Of a stretch of 64,000 nucleotides of DNA, positions 45,352 through 56,947 are shown in pieces; position 1 is the first letter of the stretch; each line of letters begins with the position of its first letter. The notes under the pieces were generated by a model that saw nothing but the letters and a program-made list of their open reading frames with translations, was not told the DNA's origin and searched no databases. Location of the stretch: the NCBI RefSeq assembly GCF_030052815.1, contig NC_079503.1:44620735-44684734 (forward strand), written 5' to 3'. Made by a program: the position numbers and the translations under genes. This stretch comes from Hevea brasiliensis. Its lineage: Eukaryota; Streptophyta; Magnoliopsida; Malpighiales; Euphorbiaceae.

Positions 45352-47410
45352 TTACATACCCTCTTCAAACTTTTCAAGTTCCTCTAAATCTTCCTCAATA
45401 TTTATTGGACAATTTGAGGAACGTGTCCAATCTTGTGCACATATCAAAGCTTCCACAGTGCAGGAGTTAAAGAACTCCTAAAGGGATCTAGTACTCTCCC
45501 ACGATTACTAAAAGCATTCTCTGATGCAACGATTGAAACTGGACTGCCAATATATCTCTTGCCATTTTTCCAAGGATGGGAAATCTCTCAGAATTGATTT
45601 TCCACCATTTTAAGATATCAAAATCTTCCTTGTCCTCTTGAATTGCCTCATTGAGATACACTTCCAACTCTGTTTTTGAATCTAAACCTCCATTTTTTTC
45701 TAACTTTTGCTTCTTGTAGTGATGCTTCAAGTACAATTTGGGCTTTAGACTTATTATACTACCACTACCACTTGAGAGCTGTGAGCTAGTGTTATCACTT
45801 ATTTGCTCACAATCAGTTTGATATTTTTTCTTATACTCATTAAATAAGTCAATCAAAGATGACTTCACCTTCTGGAACAACTGCTCACCCTTTTCTTCAC
45901 CATGCATTTGGCAAAATTGAAACTCCATATATTCAAACTTATCACGAGGGTCAAGAACAGTAGCAAAATAAATCAATTTATTCATTTTATCTATATCCCC
46001 CCAGTACTTGTCAAATTTTTTCTTCATTCTGTCCCCCATATTTTTCACCTCAACATTAGTACTATCCACCCATTGATTTAAAATAAAAGCCAAGTCACTT
46101 ATCTCACCAAAAAACATGTTAGATGTGATATACCGAGAACCAGAAATACGCAAAGTAAGCTCATAAAAATGAGATAACATTTCAGCCATTTTCCTACATT
46201 CAGACCAATCATGAAAATCAGGCACTCCATTCTCTCCCAATTCAAGCCTAAACATAGGTTCTTGTGACTCATACCTCTCGAACGCCCTTTCATATTTTTG
46301 AGCTATATTCAACATCAAGTAAGTTGAATTCCACCTAGTTGGCACATCTAAACACAAAGAAGACTTGCCATCAATTTTTTCATATTCAACACACTCCTTA
46401 AACTTTTTCAACCTAGCTGGAGAACTCCTAATGTATCTCACTGCATTCCTTACTTTCAGCACTGACTCACCAACATCTTTTAAGCCATCCATGACAACCA
46501 AATTAACTATGTGTGCCATACACCTCATATGAAGGTAATCAGAATTAGAAACAGTGACACCCCAATTTGCAAGCTTTTTTTTCAAATAAGAAATGGCTAT
46601 ATCATTTGAACTAGCATTGTCAACTGTAATGGTGAATATCTTATCTAGCCCCCACTCTAGCAAACAAGTTTCAATAGCTCTACCAATTGCATCACCTTTA
46701 TGACTTGTAATAGGACAAAAATTAATGATTTTCTTATGTAACTTCCAATCATTATCAATGAAATGAGTAGTGATACACATATAATTAATTCATTGTAATG
46801 ATGTCCATGTATCCGTAGTAAGACTCACCTTTTGACAATTTCTCTTCAAATAAGACTTCAATTTTGACCTCTCCTCAACATACACTAAATAACAATCTCG
46901 TGAAATAGTCCAACGAGAGGGAATCTTAAACTTGGGACATATAGCTCTCATAAATTTTCGAAATCCCTCACCTTCTACAAATTTAAATGTCAACTCATCA
47001 ATGATAATCATGGAAACAAGAGCCTCCCTAATTGCATTTTCATCATATTTCCAAGTAGTAAGTGTGCCTACTTCACCCTCTACATTGTTTGAATTTGGTT
47101 GCAAATCCAATAGTGCTTGCCTAGTCTCAATGGCATGTGGATGCTTTTTGCAAGTATTCATATGATTCCTAAGTGCAGTGGTTCCATTTCTCTTAGGATC
47201 ACAACAAAATTCTTTATTACAATAATTACACTTGCCTTTGGTGTCACCATTATCAGTTTTAAACTTGGTGAAGTGATCCCAAACTGTAGACCTTGGCATG
47301 ACTGGCTTTCTTTTCACTTTTGATTTTGAACTTGTTGCAGTTTCTTGTTCACTTTGAGTGGAATCAGTTGTATTTGTTGGATCATTTTGCCCGCTGGAAC
47401 TAGAATCCAT
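45352..47410 (-). pseudogene. hAT transposase (BED zinc finger, hATC dimerisation domain), three small lesions
   Basis: ATG 47410 (MDSSSSGQNDPTNTTD). The BED-type finger is CNYCNKEF...LRNHMNTC at about residues 61-90. RNase H-like parts include LTTDTWTS (first catalytic Asp) and FTITVDNASSND (second Asp), with CMAHIVNLVV after it. The C-terminal hATC domain is LEVYLNEA...FDILKWWKINSERFPILGKMARDILAV. Lesions are an in-frame TGA at 46787-46789 between LQ and INYM, a one-base loss near 45558 just before the conserved VSIVASENAFSN text, and another near 45440. The last residues then run to TAA at 45352. Otherwise it is full length (about 680 codons), so inactivation looks recent. Confidence 0.92.
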
Positions 47411-47419
47411 GTTCAGCTG

Positions 47420-49499
47420 CTACAAGAGTACACAAATAATTAACATTAGAACTCTAATCAATATTATTGTGGAGCACAAGCTACCATAGAAAGAGCAATT
47501 TCAATTCACATTAATAATATAAATTATTAGTATATTGAAACCTCAATGCGATTTTTAAGTTGTCTAAACCTCGGAATTAGAAGATAACTGCTGTATTCAA
47601 GCTAAGAAATTAAATGCTGGATAATGAATACAGCATACTAAAATGATCTCTTTGATGAATATAATAAAAATATGTAGATTAAATTTAATCTAATTATATA
47701 ACAAAATCAATTAGATGAAGATAATTTACATAGAGGTTACTCAAGGCCAGTGTCCCAAAATTTAACATAGTCATATCAATTTGCCTGTCCCACATTCCTT
47801 TAAATATTCTACTTTCTACTCCATTCCATCCACAAATATGCACACCATAAAATTCAAGCACATATCTCCTGAATAACTAGAGAAAAAAAAAAAGAATTGA
47901 TGTTGCCACCAGAAACTACATATTTTGCAATCACTGCGATACAAAGAGAACAACCATGCTATGAATGACACATCACATAATATCATTTGAATCATTGCCA
48001 AGTGCCAACCTGTAAAGCTACAAATAAAAATTCTAATAATGATTTCTAGTGCACATACAGAACTCAAGCTTATAAAAAGTAGCTAGAATATAATAACATT
48101 ACTCATCCATAAGGGGTGCCAACAACCATCATGATCTCATTTGGATACTAGGTAAATAATAGCTAATTTCACTGGTCTAAAGCAAGGAAAGGAGGCCACA
48201 CATGACTGGAATTGAAGGTGCAAATTTGAAAATTAGTTCACATACAAATGAACAAGAAGGCAATATTTGGGATTAAATAAACAAAAAGTGCACCACTCTA
48301 TATTCATAAGATTTCAAACTGTACAGAATGGAAACATATGATAATGATCAAGACACAATTAATCAAGATAAAATCATCACCACACAAGTTTCTCACATAA
48401 CAAGATAGGCTTCCATAGAAAAGTAAAGCCATCACAGGAACTTGGGAGAATAAAATCTAACAAACATCCAACAAATAATATATTCATACTCTTAAATAGA
48501 AAAAAGAAATTTATTTGAGACATGCTATATTAGATATACTAGATAACAAGACGAGCAAAACAAGTAAAGAGCAATAAGTGTAAACGAAATCATAAGCGAA
48601 AAACCAACCTTGGCACTGCAGTAAACCACTAGTTACCAAGGCGCCTCAACCTCACAAGCATTAAGATATCTATAACAATTGATAATAGTCAACAAACTTA
48701 ACCATGCAATTTATGAGATTGACCAATCACCAATTCTAGCAAATAGCCCACAAATTAAGATCATAATAAAATAAGAGAACCTAACAGACACTTCTTTTAA
48801 AATCATAACCACAAAGACACCGGATGAACACATGGGCCACACAAAATCAGAAATCACATTTTTAGCACGATATCACATAACTGTCAAACTCATGGTCAAC
48901 ATTAGTCAAGCCAAACCATGAGGTACAACTATCCTTCTACTACATATCATTGTAAATGAAAAACACACTAAAATCAAGCAGAGAACAGACTCAAAAGCTT
49001 CCTTATGTATTAGAAACAATATAATAATGGAACTCGATATCAATCCCACAAGCAAGAGGCTAACTTCATAAATTGAGGAAAAGAAAGTAATATACATCAC
49101 ATTTCTCAACACCCGATGGCAAATAATCATCATATCCATGCTCAAGAAAAAAGATCGAAACCATTAACTCCAAATTACAAGCATCCTGCCTAGATTTACC
49201 AATAAAACACAAGCTTCACATTCCCATTCAAGCACTAGAACTAACTCAACCAACGCTGTGGATAATAAAAAACTAAATACACAACATCCATCCCACAATC
49301 AAGGCATTCACAATTTCGAACGCAGCTTTAAAGAACATACAACCCACAATCACCAAGTTGATTAATCCAGTAACCAACCATATAAGACAAACCATCTAAC
49401 TCTCAATCCATCTCACATCAAGTTGACCGAGAGACTGAATATAGATTGAATGAAGATTAAACGAAAAACCACCAAATTAAATAGATAACGAATGCTCAC
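47420..49499 (-). other. Probable 5' UTR intron of the hAT transposase gene
   Basis: No coding content across 2.1 kb between the transposase ATG and the right end. A good acceptor (tcttgtag/cagctgaac, 47421-47420) lies 9 bases before the ATG, and a strong donor (ttcgag/gtgagc, 49500/49499) lies near the terminal repeat region. A large 5' leader intron is therefore likely but not proven. Confidence 0.4.
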
Positions 49500-52447
49500 C
49501 TCGAATGAAGATTGAAGAAGATGCACACCACACACAAGCAAGGAAGAAGAGAGATGAAGAGGAAGCTTGGGATTTTAGTTTTAGGAGGTTGAGCGTGCAT
49601 CGCATGACAAATGGAAAGAAAGGTTAGGGTTAAGGATTTTAGTTTTAGTTTTAGGATTCTGAGAAGCAATTATGAAATTTTGAAATTTGTGTGTGAAAGA
49701 AATTTGGGTTGAGTGTGTGAAAGAAATTTGTGTTGATTTCGGTTTTATTGGGTTCTTCGGTTATAACCGATAACCGAACTGAAATAACTGATAACCGAAA
49801 AATTTTAAAAGTATTAACCGAACCGGACCGGTTAAACCGATTAACCGAACCGAACCACTAATTTCGGTTCGGTTCGGTTCGGTTAATCGGTTTAACCCGT
49901 AAACTGCTCACCCCTAACTATAATGTTGAATTAAATTTTTAAGTAGAAAATGAGAAGTCAAACTTATTGTGCACAAACACAATTTAAAATAATAACATAT
50001 AAATAATCATAATTTATTTCAATTGAAAAATTCAGAAGAAATACTTATTATGCACAAACCTCTAATAACTGTCTCTTGGCTCTGACTCAGTGTTTCCTTC
50101 CCCTCCCTGAGTCTTTGCTAACTGAGAAATACAATTTGAAGTGTTTCAGTACTCATTTAAACTGTCTCTAACGATAATGCTTGATAATTAATTCACTGAA
50201 TTCATTTATTCGCTTAGTCAACCTACTATGTTGACCCTTGGTACATTCTAGGTAATTTAGATTTTAATGTCATTAATATGTCACATTCGATAGTCTTTTA
50301 AGGTTGGTAGATGTTACTAAATTCATTTCCGTGTATACTGCATTTTCTTGTGATTTGCTGGATTCTGGGATACTAGTTTGACCTAGCCGGACGACCTAGT
50401 TTCCTTGGTTTTCGGGTTTCGATCAAAACTACAAACTTGTAGATCTATGTCTTATTGCATGCGGGACAAAATTTCAGGTCATTCTGAGTTTTTTAGACCA
50501 AGTTATGGTCATTTTACTATTGCTGGTCAAATTGCACCAAAATTGGTCACTTTAGGTCACTTTAGGTCATTTTAGGTTCGGCCAGTTTTTGGACCCAAAC
50601 TTGTGCAAGCTGTTTGACTTACTTATGGTCATTTCTGGGCTTTGATGTCTTCATAAGACTTGTAGATATGGGTCTTAACTATTCATGGTTAAAATTTCAT
50701 GTCAATTAGACCTGTTTTGAGTGAGTTATGGCCTAAAAACTAACTGCTTCCCAAATGGTCAATTTTCAGGCCTCATTTGCACTTAATCCGGATTTGGTCA
50801 TTTTTCAAGCTACCTTGCAAGCAGAATTTTGGCAAGCTTCCTTCATGAAAGTTGGCACATTTTATGCCTAGTTTCACCTCCAATTGGTCTCATACCAATT
50901 GGAGCCACACACTTAAAGTTATAGGCCTAAAACACAAACTGCCTTATTACAATTCTTGCATACATATCAAACATCACTTTTAACACTCACCAAACTTAAC
51001 ATTCAAACTAATTCTGGTTGTACCATGACCTAAACATAATTCACAACACATTATAGGTCATTTTGGCAGCTTACAATTACATTCAATGTGCACCAATAAG
51101 TGCAGAATTTGCCCAACTAAATTTACAACAATTTAACTCCATAACCAAGCTCATTCACATAACCAACCTTCACACCACTATACATACATTCAAACTGCCA
51201 TAACAACCAACACATTTTAACATCATTATTCCATAAACCAAGCATGAATTCCAGCATTCTTCAAGGGTTAGCAAACTGCCACAATGGTACACTTACATTC
51301 CATTACTTTCCAAGCTTTAAATTTCATTTTACATTTACATATACTAAGTATACATCACCTAAACAATTTCCTACACAATATACATTTAATCAATCATATA
51401 ATTCACCATTTACAAGAACAAATAACCTGCCTTCAAGGTATTTCCATGGCTGCCAAAATTACACATTCCCATTCAACATCAAACCTCAAAAATTTCTTCA
51501 TAATTCAAACACCCATAACATGCTTACAAACTTTAACAAAGCAATATTCAAAAACTCAAACTTACCTATGGATGAGACTTCTTAAATCTTCACCAAAACT
51601 TCTTTTTCTTGCTTCCTACATGCTACCCATGATGTGTAGAACAAGTTTAATGAAGAACAATTGGAGAAATTGTGGCTTGATCATTAGGAGTGGAGCTTGC
51701 ATGCAAGGTGTGGCCATGGTGGACAATGGAGAGAAAATTCAATTCGGCAAAGTGAGGATTTGAGAGGAAGAAGAAGACATTAGTGGAGTAATCTGCCCAC
51801 TTAGTGAATTTTTAATTCCCATAGTGCTCCACTCATGCTAGGATAATCATTTAATAAGTTTTAAGTGATAATTACTCCATTTACACTCCATTTTTTTTAT
51901 TTACATTAGGTACCACTAAATTAATTTTTTCATTATATTTTCCAAGTGTAATATTATTTATTTTTAATGGACATTTAGGTCAAAAGACAACTCGGGGTGT
52001 CAAATGACCACAATGCCCCTGTTCGGGTTGCATTCCCGATTTTTTGGTAACACCGGGTTTTGTCCGTTTTTCGATTTCTTACTTTTCTTTGTACTAATTA
52101 TTTAATTTTTCTTTAATATTTCTTATGATATTTATACTTCAATAGGTGTCTCTTTAAGTCTTAAAAATATTTTCCAGAGTTTCCCGCGGTCCAGGGCTAG
52201 TCAACGGTCCACACCGTGACTTCCCGGTGCGGTCACCCATCGCTAGGGTTCTCGGCTCGCTTAACTTAGTTGCATTTCTTTACTATTATTTTTCCTTTAT
52301 TTTTCTTGTATTTTCTTTTCTTGTATTTCATTATTTAATGTTTCCTCACTCATATCGAAGTGTAGTTCTAGGCATTCTAGCTGTCCGGACAACACTGGTC
52401 ACCGGAACAGTAGAACGCACTATCGAACTTAGGGGTGTTACAGCCAA

Positions 52448-53132
52448 GATCTGTACTGGTTCCTCCTCATATGTCAAATCAGATTGTACATCAATAGTCT
52501 CTGCTGACAAGACATGTGAGGGATCTTATTTATATCTCCTCAGCATTGATACGTGAAACACATTGTATATCTTGTCCAGCTCTGGTGGTAAAGCTAGTCT
52601 ATAGGTTATCGGACCCACACGTTCGATGATTTCATATGGAACGATAAACCTTGGGCTTAACTTACCATTCTTTCCAAATCTTAGGACTTTCTTCCACGAT
52701 GCTACTTTCAAAATTACCTTATCACTGACCTCATATTCAATGTCTTTCCTTTTTAAATCTGCATACGACTTCTATTTATCTGAGGCAGCTTTCAATCTAT
52801 CCTTGATAATCTTTATTTTCTCCTCTGTTTATCTCACCAATTCTGGCCCTATTAACTTATCTTTGCCAAGTTCAGTCCAACACAAAGGCATTCTTCATTT
52901 TCTTCCATATAAAGCCTCATATGGTGCCATCTTTATGCTTGATTGATAATTGTTGTTATATGCAAATTCCATCAATGGAAGATATCTATCCCAGCTTCCT
53001 CCAAAATCCATGATGCAGCTTCTAAGCATATCCTCCAATATCTGTATCACCCTTTCTGATGGCCCATCCATCTGTGGATGGAAAGCAGTACTGAAATACA
53101 ATTGTGTACCCAAGGCCTCTTGTAACTTCTTC
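52448..53132 (-). pseudogene. E3 pol fragment (integrase core end to C-terminal domain), cut by E6
   Basis: Minus-strand text includes [21 protein letters not shown], then [13 protein letters not shown] with no intron, and [15 protein letters not shown]. After frame breaks it gives SPRFIVPYEIIERVGPITYR and LALPPELDKIYNVFHVSMLR, then the start of the chromodomain region at 52448. It joins 25653 across E4. The 53132 edge is the E6 insertion point, left flank tcttc. E3 is therefore an intron-less comparator for the E1/E5 integrase. Confidence 0.88.
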
Positions 53133-53700
53133 TGTAACACCTCCGTTTGCATAGCCTGGTAGATTTCACTGTTCCGGTGACCGGTGTCGATCCGGACAAT
53201 TAATAGGATTAGGGCCACACTTAAGACAACTTGAGAAGCCATAAACATAAATAATTAGTAATGTTTAATTAGTTAACTACAAATAAGAAAAACAGAACAT
53301 AAGAGGTTAAACGAGCCGAGAGTCACAGCGATGAGTGACCTCCTCGGGAACGACTGCGAAGTCGTTTTAAACTCAAATTTCGAACCGTAAAAAGTGACGC
53401 TGCGGTCCTTAGGACCCTCATGAACACAGTGGAAAAGAGAAAACCACGAAAAAGAACTGTTAAGCTACCAAATAATTAGGTCAGGGAGCCGGAAGAAATA
53501 TTGGATTATTTGCAAACCGGGATGAACCGGCGAGGGGCAATTTGGTTAATTGACCCCGAGAGCTGACTCCTGACCTAACTGTCAAATAAAATCGGAGAAA
53601 AGAAAATTTCAGAATCGAGAATTAAATTAAAGAAATAATAGAAAAAAAAATAAATAAATAAAAAAAAAAAAAAAAAGGAAAGAGGTTGGAAAAGTCAAAA

Positions 53701-53728
53701 GTTATGACATCATGTATGATGTCATAAC
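53701..53728 (+). repeat. Palindrome gttatgacatcat-gt-atgatgtcataac
   Basis: Perfect 13-bp arms with a 2-bp spacer, repeated in the 3' LTR at 62177-62204. E1 has 10-bp arms of the same core at 10997-11017, and E5 has shorter arms near 32359-32379. The repeated core is TGACATCA. Confidence 0.85.
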
Positions 53729-54439
53729 TAAATTAATAAATTGAATTAATTAATTTGGAATTAGTGGTCTTTCATAAGCAAAAACGTGTAAGGGAAAAAC
53801 AAAAGAAAATCTCTTCTTCTTTCATCTTCCTTGCCACCCCATCTTCCTCCCAAGTTCCTCCATGAGTGGACTTCCATGTAAGCTTACTTTTAAGCTTAGT
53901 TTTCTTCACTTAATTCAAATAACTCCATTAAAAACCTCCCTAGAGCTTATTGTTACAACTTGAGAAGAGGATTACAAGAAGAAGGAAGAGTTAAAGATAG
54001 GGTTTTGAAGCTTTAACAAAAGGTTAGTATGTTAAATTGTTACTTTTCCATTCAAATGCATGTTTAGGTAATTAAGTGAGCTAATAACTTGATTTAAATG
54101 AAACAAATATGGGGAAAGAATTAAATTGAAATTTTGGGCAGCTTGAGAGGAGTGTGGTTTGCATGAATATGATGCAATTGAGTGAGTTTAGAAGCTTTAC
54201 TTGGTGAAATGATTAACATTAAAATTATTAGAAGTAGTTAAATGCAAGAGTTAGTGAGATTAAGGTTTCAATGCTAGGGTTTATGGACTAAAATTTGGAG
54301 AAATGCATAAATGGCATGTTTAACCTATTGTGACATGAAATAATGATCAATTAGGACCAAATAAATTGGATGGGAATGGTGGAAAAATTAGCTAAATTCG
54401 TAGGTCAATGCAGCATGACCAAACCCACTTTGAAGGACC

Positions 54440-55110
54440 AAAACTCAAATTTTACAAGTCCAATTGATATTCCACCAATTGGAGATGAAAATAGACATAA
54501 AAGAGCACAATTTTCATTAAGGAACCATGACCAAAAACTGACCAAAACTTGGTGAAACAATTGACCAAAGTGAATTGATTGCAGGCTGCCCTGCACCAAA
54601 ACTGACCAAATGAACAGTAACTGTTCATTTGGTCATAACTCGAGCTAGGTAGGTCAAATTGACCTGAAATTTTACCAGCAATTAGATATGATATAGACCT
54701 AAAACTTTCATGAAGAACACCAACCCAAATTAGGCCATTAACACATTCAAATCATTGAGCAAAGTTAAAATTACTGTACTGAAATTCTGCAGAATTTTCA
54801 TTGAGCAGCAATGTTTGGAGGGCTATAACTCTCTCTAGAAAACTCGGATTTAGGCGATTCTTGAACCGATGGAAACCTAAGACATAGTACAACATTTCAT
54901 ATGAAGAAAGTGAGACCGAATTATGAACTTAACTTGATCAAACAATTGACCAAAGTTGGACCAAAAATCTGCCAGCACCTAAATTGCAGTATGAACAGTG
55001 CACGTGAACAGTAAACTTATTTTGGCCATAACTTGAGCTACAAAACTCCGATTGAGGTGATCCAAAAATGAGAATACACTTAAGACAATAAGGAACATTT
55101 TCTATGAAGG
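54440..55110 (+). repeat. Degenerate ~195-bp modules in the E6 LTR
   Basis: A phrase like tttcat(at)gaagaa recurs at about 54512, 54707, 54895 and 55097 (spacings 195, 188, 202). Each of the last three is preceded by g-cataact...ga-tt-a--tga. The repeats are only loosely conserved. Comparable spacing of similar phrases is seen in E4, E5 and E2 LTRs. Confidence 0.55.
54603..54635 (+). repeat. Palindrome with 16-bp arms (tgaccaaatgaacagt)
   Basis: Arms 54603-54618 and 54620-54635 are perfect complements around a single a. The 3' LTR copy is at 63079-63111. A 13-bp-arm version lies in both E5 LTRs (31425-31451, about 39327-39353). Confidence 0.85.
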
Positions 55111-56066
55111 AAGTTTTGTCAAATTCCAACAGTAGATCGACCAATGGAATAGTGCAACTTCGAAAAACCAAAACCGAAAATTGGCAATTTTGCCAAAATG
55201 ACCTAAGCTTTAAACAAATGACCAAAACCAACAAGTTTGGTGACCAAAATGTGGTATGTGGGTGAAGTTGGAGTTCCCATACCCATTAAGCCTTAGAAAG
55301 TCAATAATTTGACTTGAATAGTGCAGTGAATAGTAACCCGAAACACAAAATTTCGAGAACGTCGAATTTAACACGTTAGAGCTAGCTAAATGTGAAGTTA
55401 AGTTTATTTTGGATTTATTTTAAGTTCTAGTACTGAAACATTATAAAATTGTGTGTTTCAGTTGAAAAGAATATCGGGAAGGAACCCGAGGAACCGAGTC
55501 GAGGCTAAAGGACGACTCGTTTGAGGTTTGTGCACAACATATACTTTTATAATCATCTTTTGCATATCGTTTTAAATAATGTGAAATATTGGATTATGAC
55601 ATTCTTATGATGTTGATCTAAATTGTTGAAAGTTATTATGTATATTTGAAAAGAAAATGTTTAGCAAATTGTTAAGATAAGTTTTGAAACCACAATGTCA
55701 TGACCACATATTTGAACACCTCACTAGCACGACTAGTGGGGTAATTAGTTTCAATTTTGATTCCTTCTCGGAGAAGTGTTGAGGTGTGCCAAGAGAAGAG
55801 GATGTGAATTGATATCCATATATTTGAGCTAGCTAGCCTTGTGATGTGATTTCTCTTTAGCCTCTGGCTATTGAGATTCTATTTGTTTCGAATGGCATGA
55901 TTTAATTGTGGGTTTTATGAAATGTGTTTTGATACTTTGAAATAAACTTGGTTTACATGTAAAATCTTACAATGCATGATTGTATTTAATTTTCATGTTT
56001 AATCAAATTTTTGAATGAATGTGCTTTAAGTTTTGCATAAAGATTATTTTAGTATATTGTGCACCA

Positions 56067-56084
56067 CTGAGTCTTAGTACTCAG
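56067..56084 (+). promoter_or_regulatory. E6 LTR hairpin near the likely transcript start
   Basis: CTGAGT-cttagt-ACTCAG flanked by gtgcacca and cgatagc, the same flanks as E4. The stem sequence is different but pairing is kept. Confidence 0.5.
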
Positions 56085-56766
56085 CGATAGCTTTTATTGC
56101 TGTCGCAGATACAGAGATTAGAGGAGCAGCAGATCGAGTCACGAGGTGTGTGAAGTCATCATTTGAAGCCTTCTGTATAATTTATACCCTAACAGTAAAT
56201 ACTTCTTTTGATGTATATATTGCACATAAATGTATGGACATGTAAAAATGGGTCTTGAGCAGCTTGTACACAAATTTGTATGAAGTTTGTAATAAAGTTT
56301 AGTTTGTGTTTCTTTTGATATAAATTTGTAAGGTTATGTATAAATTATTTTGTTTTTAATGAAATATGAATGATATTGATTGATGATTTTGAGAATTATT
56401 GAACTTGTGAATTTTGATAAATTGATTGAGTTTGATTGTGAAACCAAGTAGTGGTTGAGAAAATCTTTTAGAAGTGCTTTTACAGTATTCAAGAACGGTT
56501 TTCTCAAAATACAGAGGAAACTCACAAAATTTTTATCAAATTTATGGAAAACTAAAATGGCCAAAAATATTAATTAGTTTTAATTTCAACTAAATGTTTT
56601 AAATACTCATTAGAAATGCTCACCACTTGTCAAAGATAAGAAAATTGTTTTAAAATCCCTTGTAGGGTACTTAATGAGTTATCGGTAGGTGAAGTTCGGT
56701 AGTTCATTAGGTATTCTACGGGATCATGTTATGCCTTACAGAGGGGTAAGGTGTGACATGTTTTAG

Positions 56767-56778
56767 TGGTATCAGAGC
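56767..56778 (+). promoter_or_regulatory. E6 primer-binding site (tRNA-iMet)
   Basis: TGGTATCAGAGC, eight bases after the LTR end. Exact complement of initiator tRNA-Met. Confidence 0.92.
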
Positions 56779-56947
56779 AAGTTTTTGAATTATGTTTTCA
56801 ATTGTGAATTTGTGTCTTTTCTTTGTTAAGTACAACTGCTCAATGTCCATATTTGTTACATACAGTGCATTACATCATGAATATGAACTAACGGAGGGAA
56901 ATCTCCTTGTGTTACTTGTTCAGGAGATACCCTAACTTCAGCTTGAA

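Larger units (their letters stand above)
44423..49916 (-). mobile_element. hAT-superfamily DNA transposon, nearly intact
   Basis: 5,494 bp with 12-bp perfect terminal inverted repeats TAGGGGTGAGCA / TGCTCACCCCTA. The 8-bp target duplication is tctataat (44415-44422) / actataat (49917-49924). The empty site in the E4 3' LTR (about 27012) reads actataat, so the left copy has one later change. It contains a transposase in minus orientation and subterminal CGGTTCGGTT repeats at both ends. It was inserted after E4. Confidence 0.95.
25654..52442 (-). mobile_element. E4: non-autonomous gag-only Tekay relative (TR-GAG-like)
   Basis: Perfect target duplication gccaa (25649-25653 / 52443-52447). After removing E5 and the hAT element, it has two near-identical LTRs of about 3.89 kb, a PPT, about 1.1 kb of non-coding internal DNA, a gag, and a PBS. 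No protease, RT, RNase H or integrase is present. Similar LTRs suggest a fairly recent insertion moved in trans. E2 is a further-deleted relative. Confidence 0.9.
43050..52442 (-). repeat. E4 5' LTR, split by the hAT element
   Basis: LTR segments 43050-44422 and 49925-52442 total 3,891 bp without hAT and its duplicated 8 bp. They are almost identical to the 3' LTR. The ORFs 51244-51763 and 52227-52556 repeat those in the 3' LTR and are not genes. Confidence 0.93.
53133..56758 (+). repeat. E6 5' LTR
   Basis: 3,626 bp, TGTAACACCTCC to GGTGTGACA. It carries an A-rich tract (about 53640-53678), a 13-bp-arm TGACATCA palindrome (53701-53728), a 16-bp-arm palindrome (54603-54635), degenerate modules of about 195 bp (54440-55110) and the conserved hairpin (56067-56084). 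It contains no genes. Confidence 0.95.

Noticed and set aside
51284..51763. 159-residue open frame, with a shorter copy at 28344-28643
   Set aside because: It duplicates with the E4 LTRs and is not maintained as a frame between the copies (ends differ), so it is a chance ORF.
54370..54555. 61-residue ORF with an identical copy at 62846-63031 (also 54938-55234 and 63414-63710)
   Set aside because: Identity reflects the two young E6 LTRs, not coding constraint.
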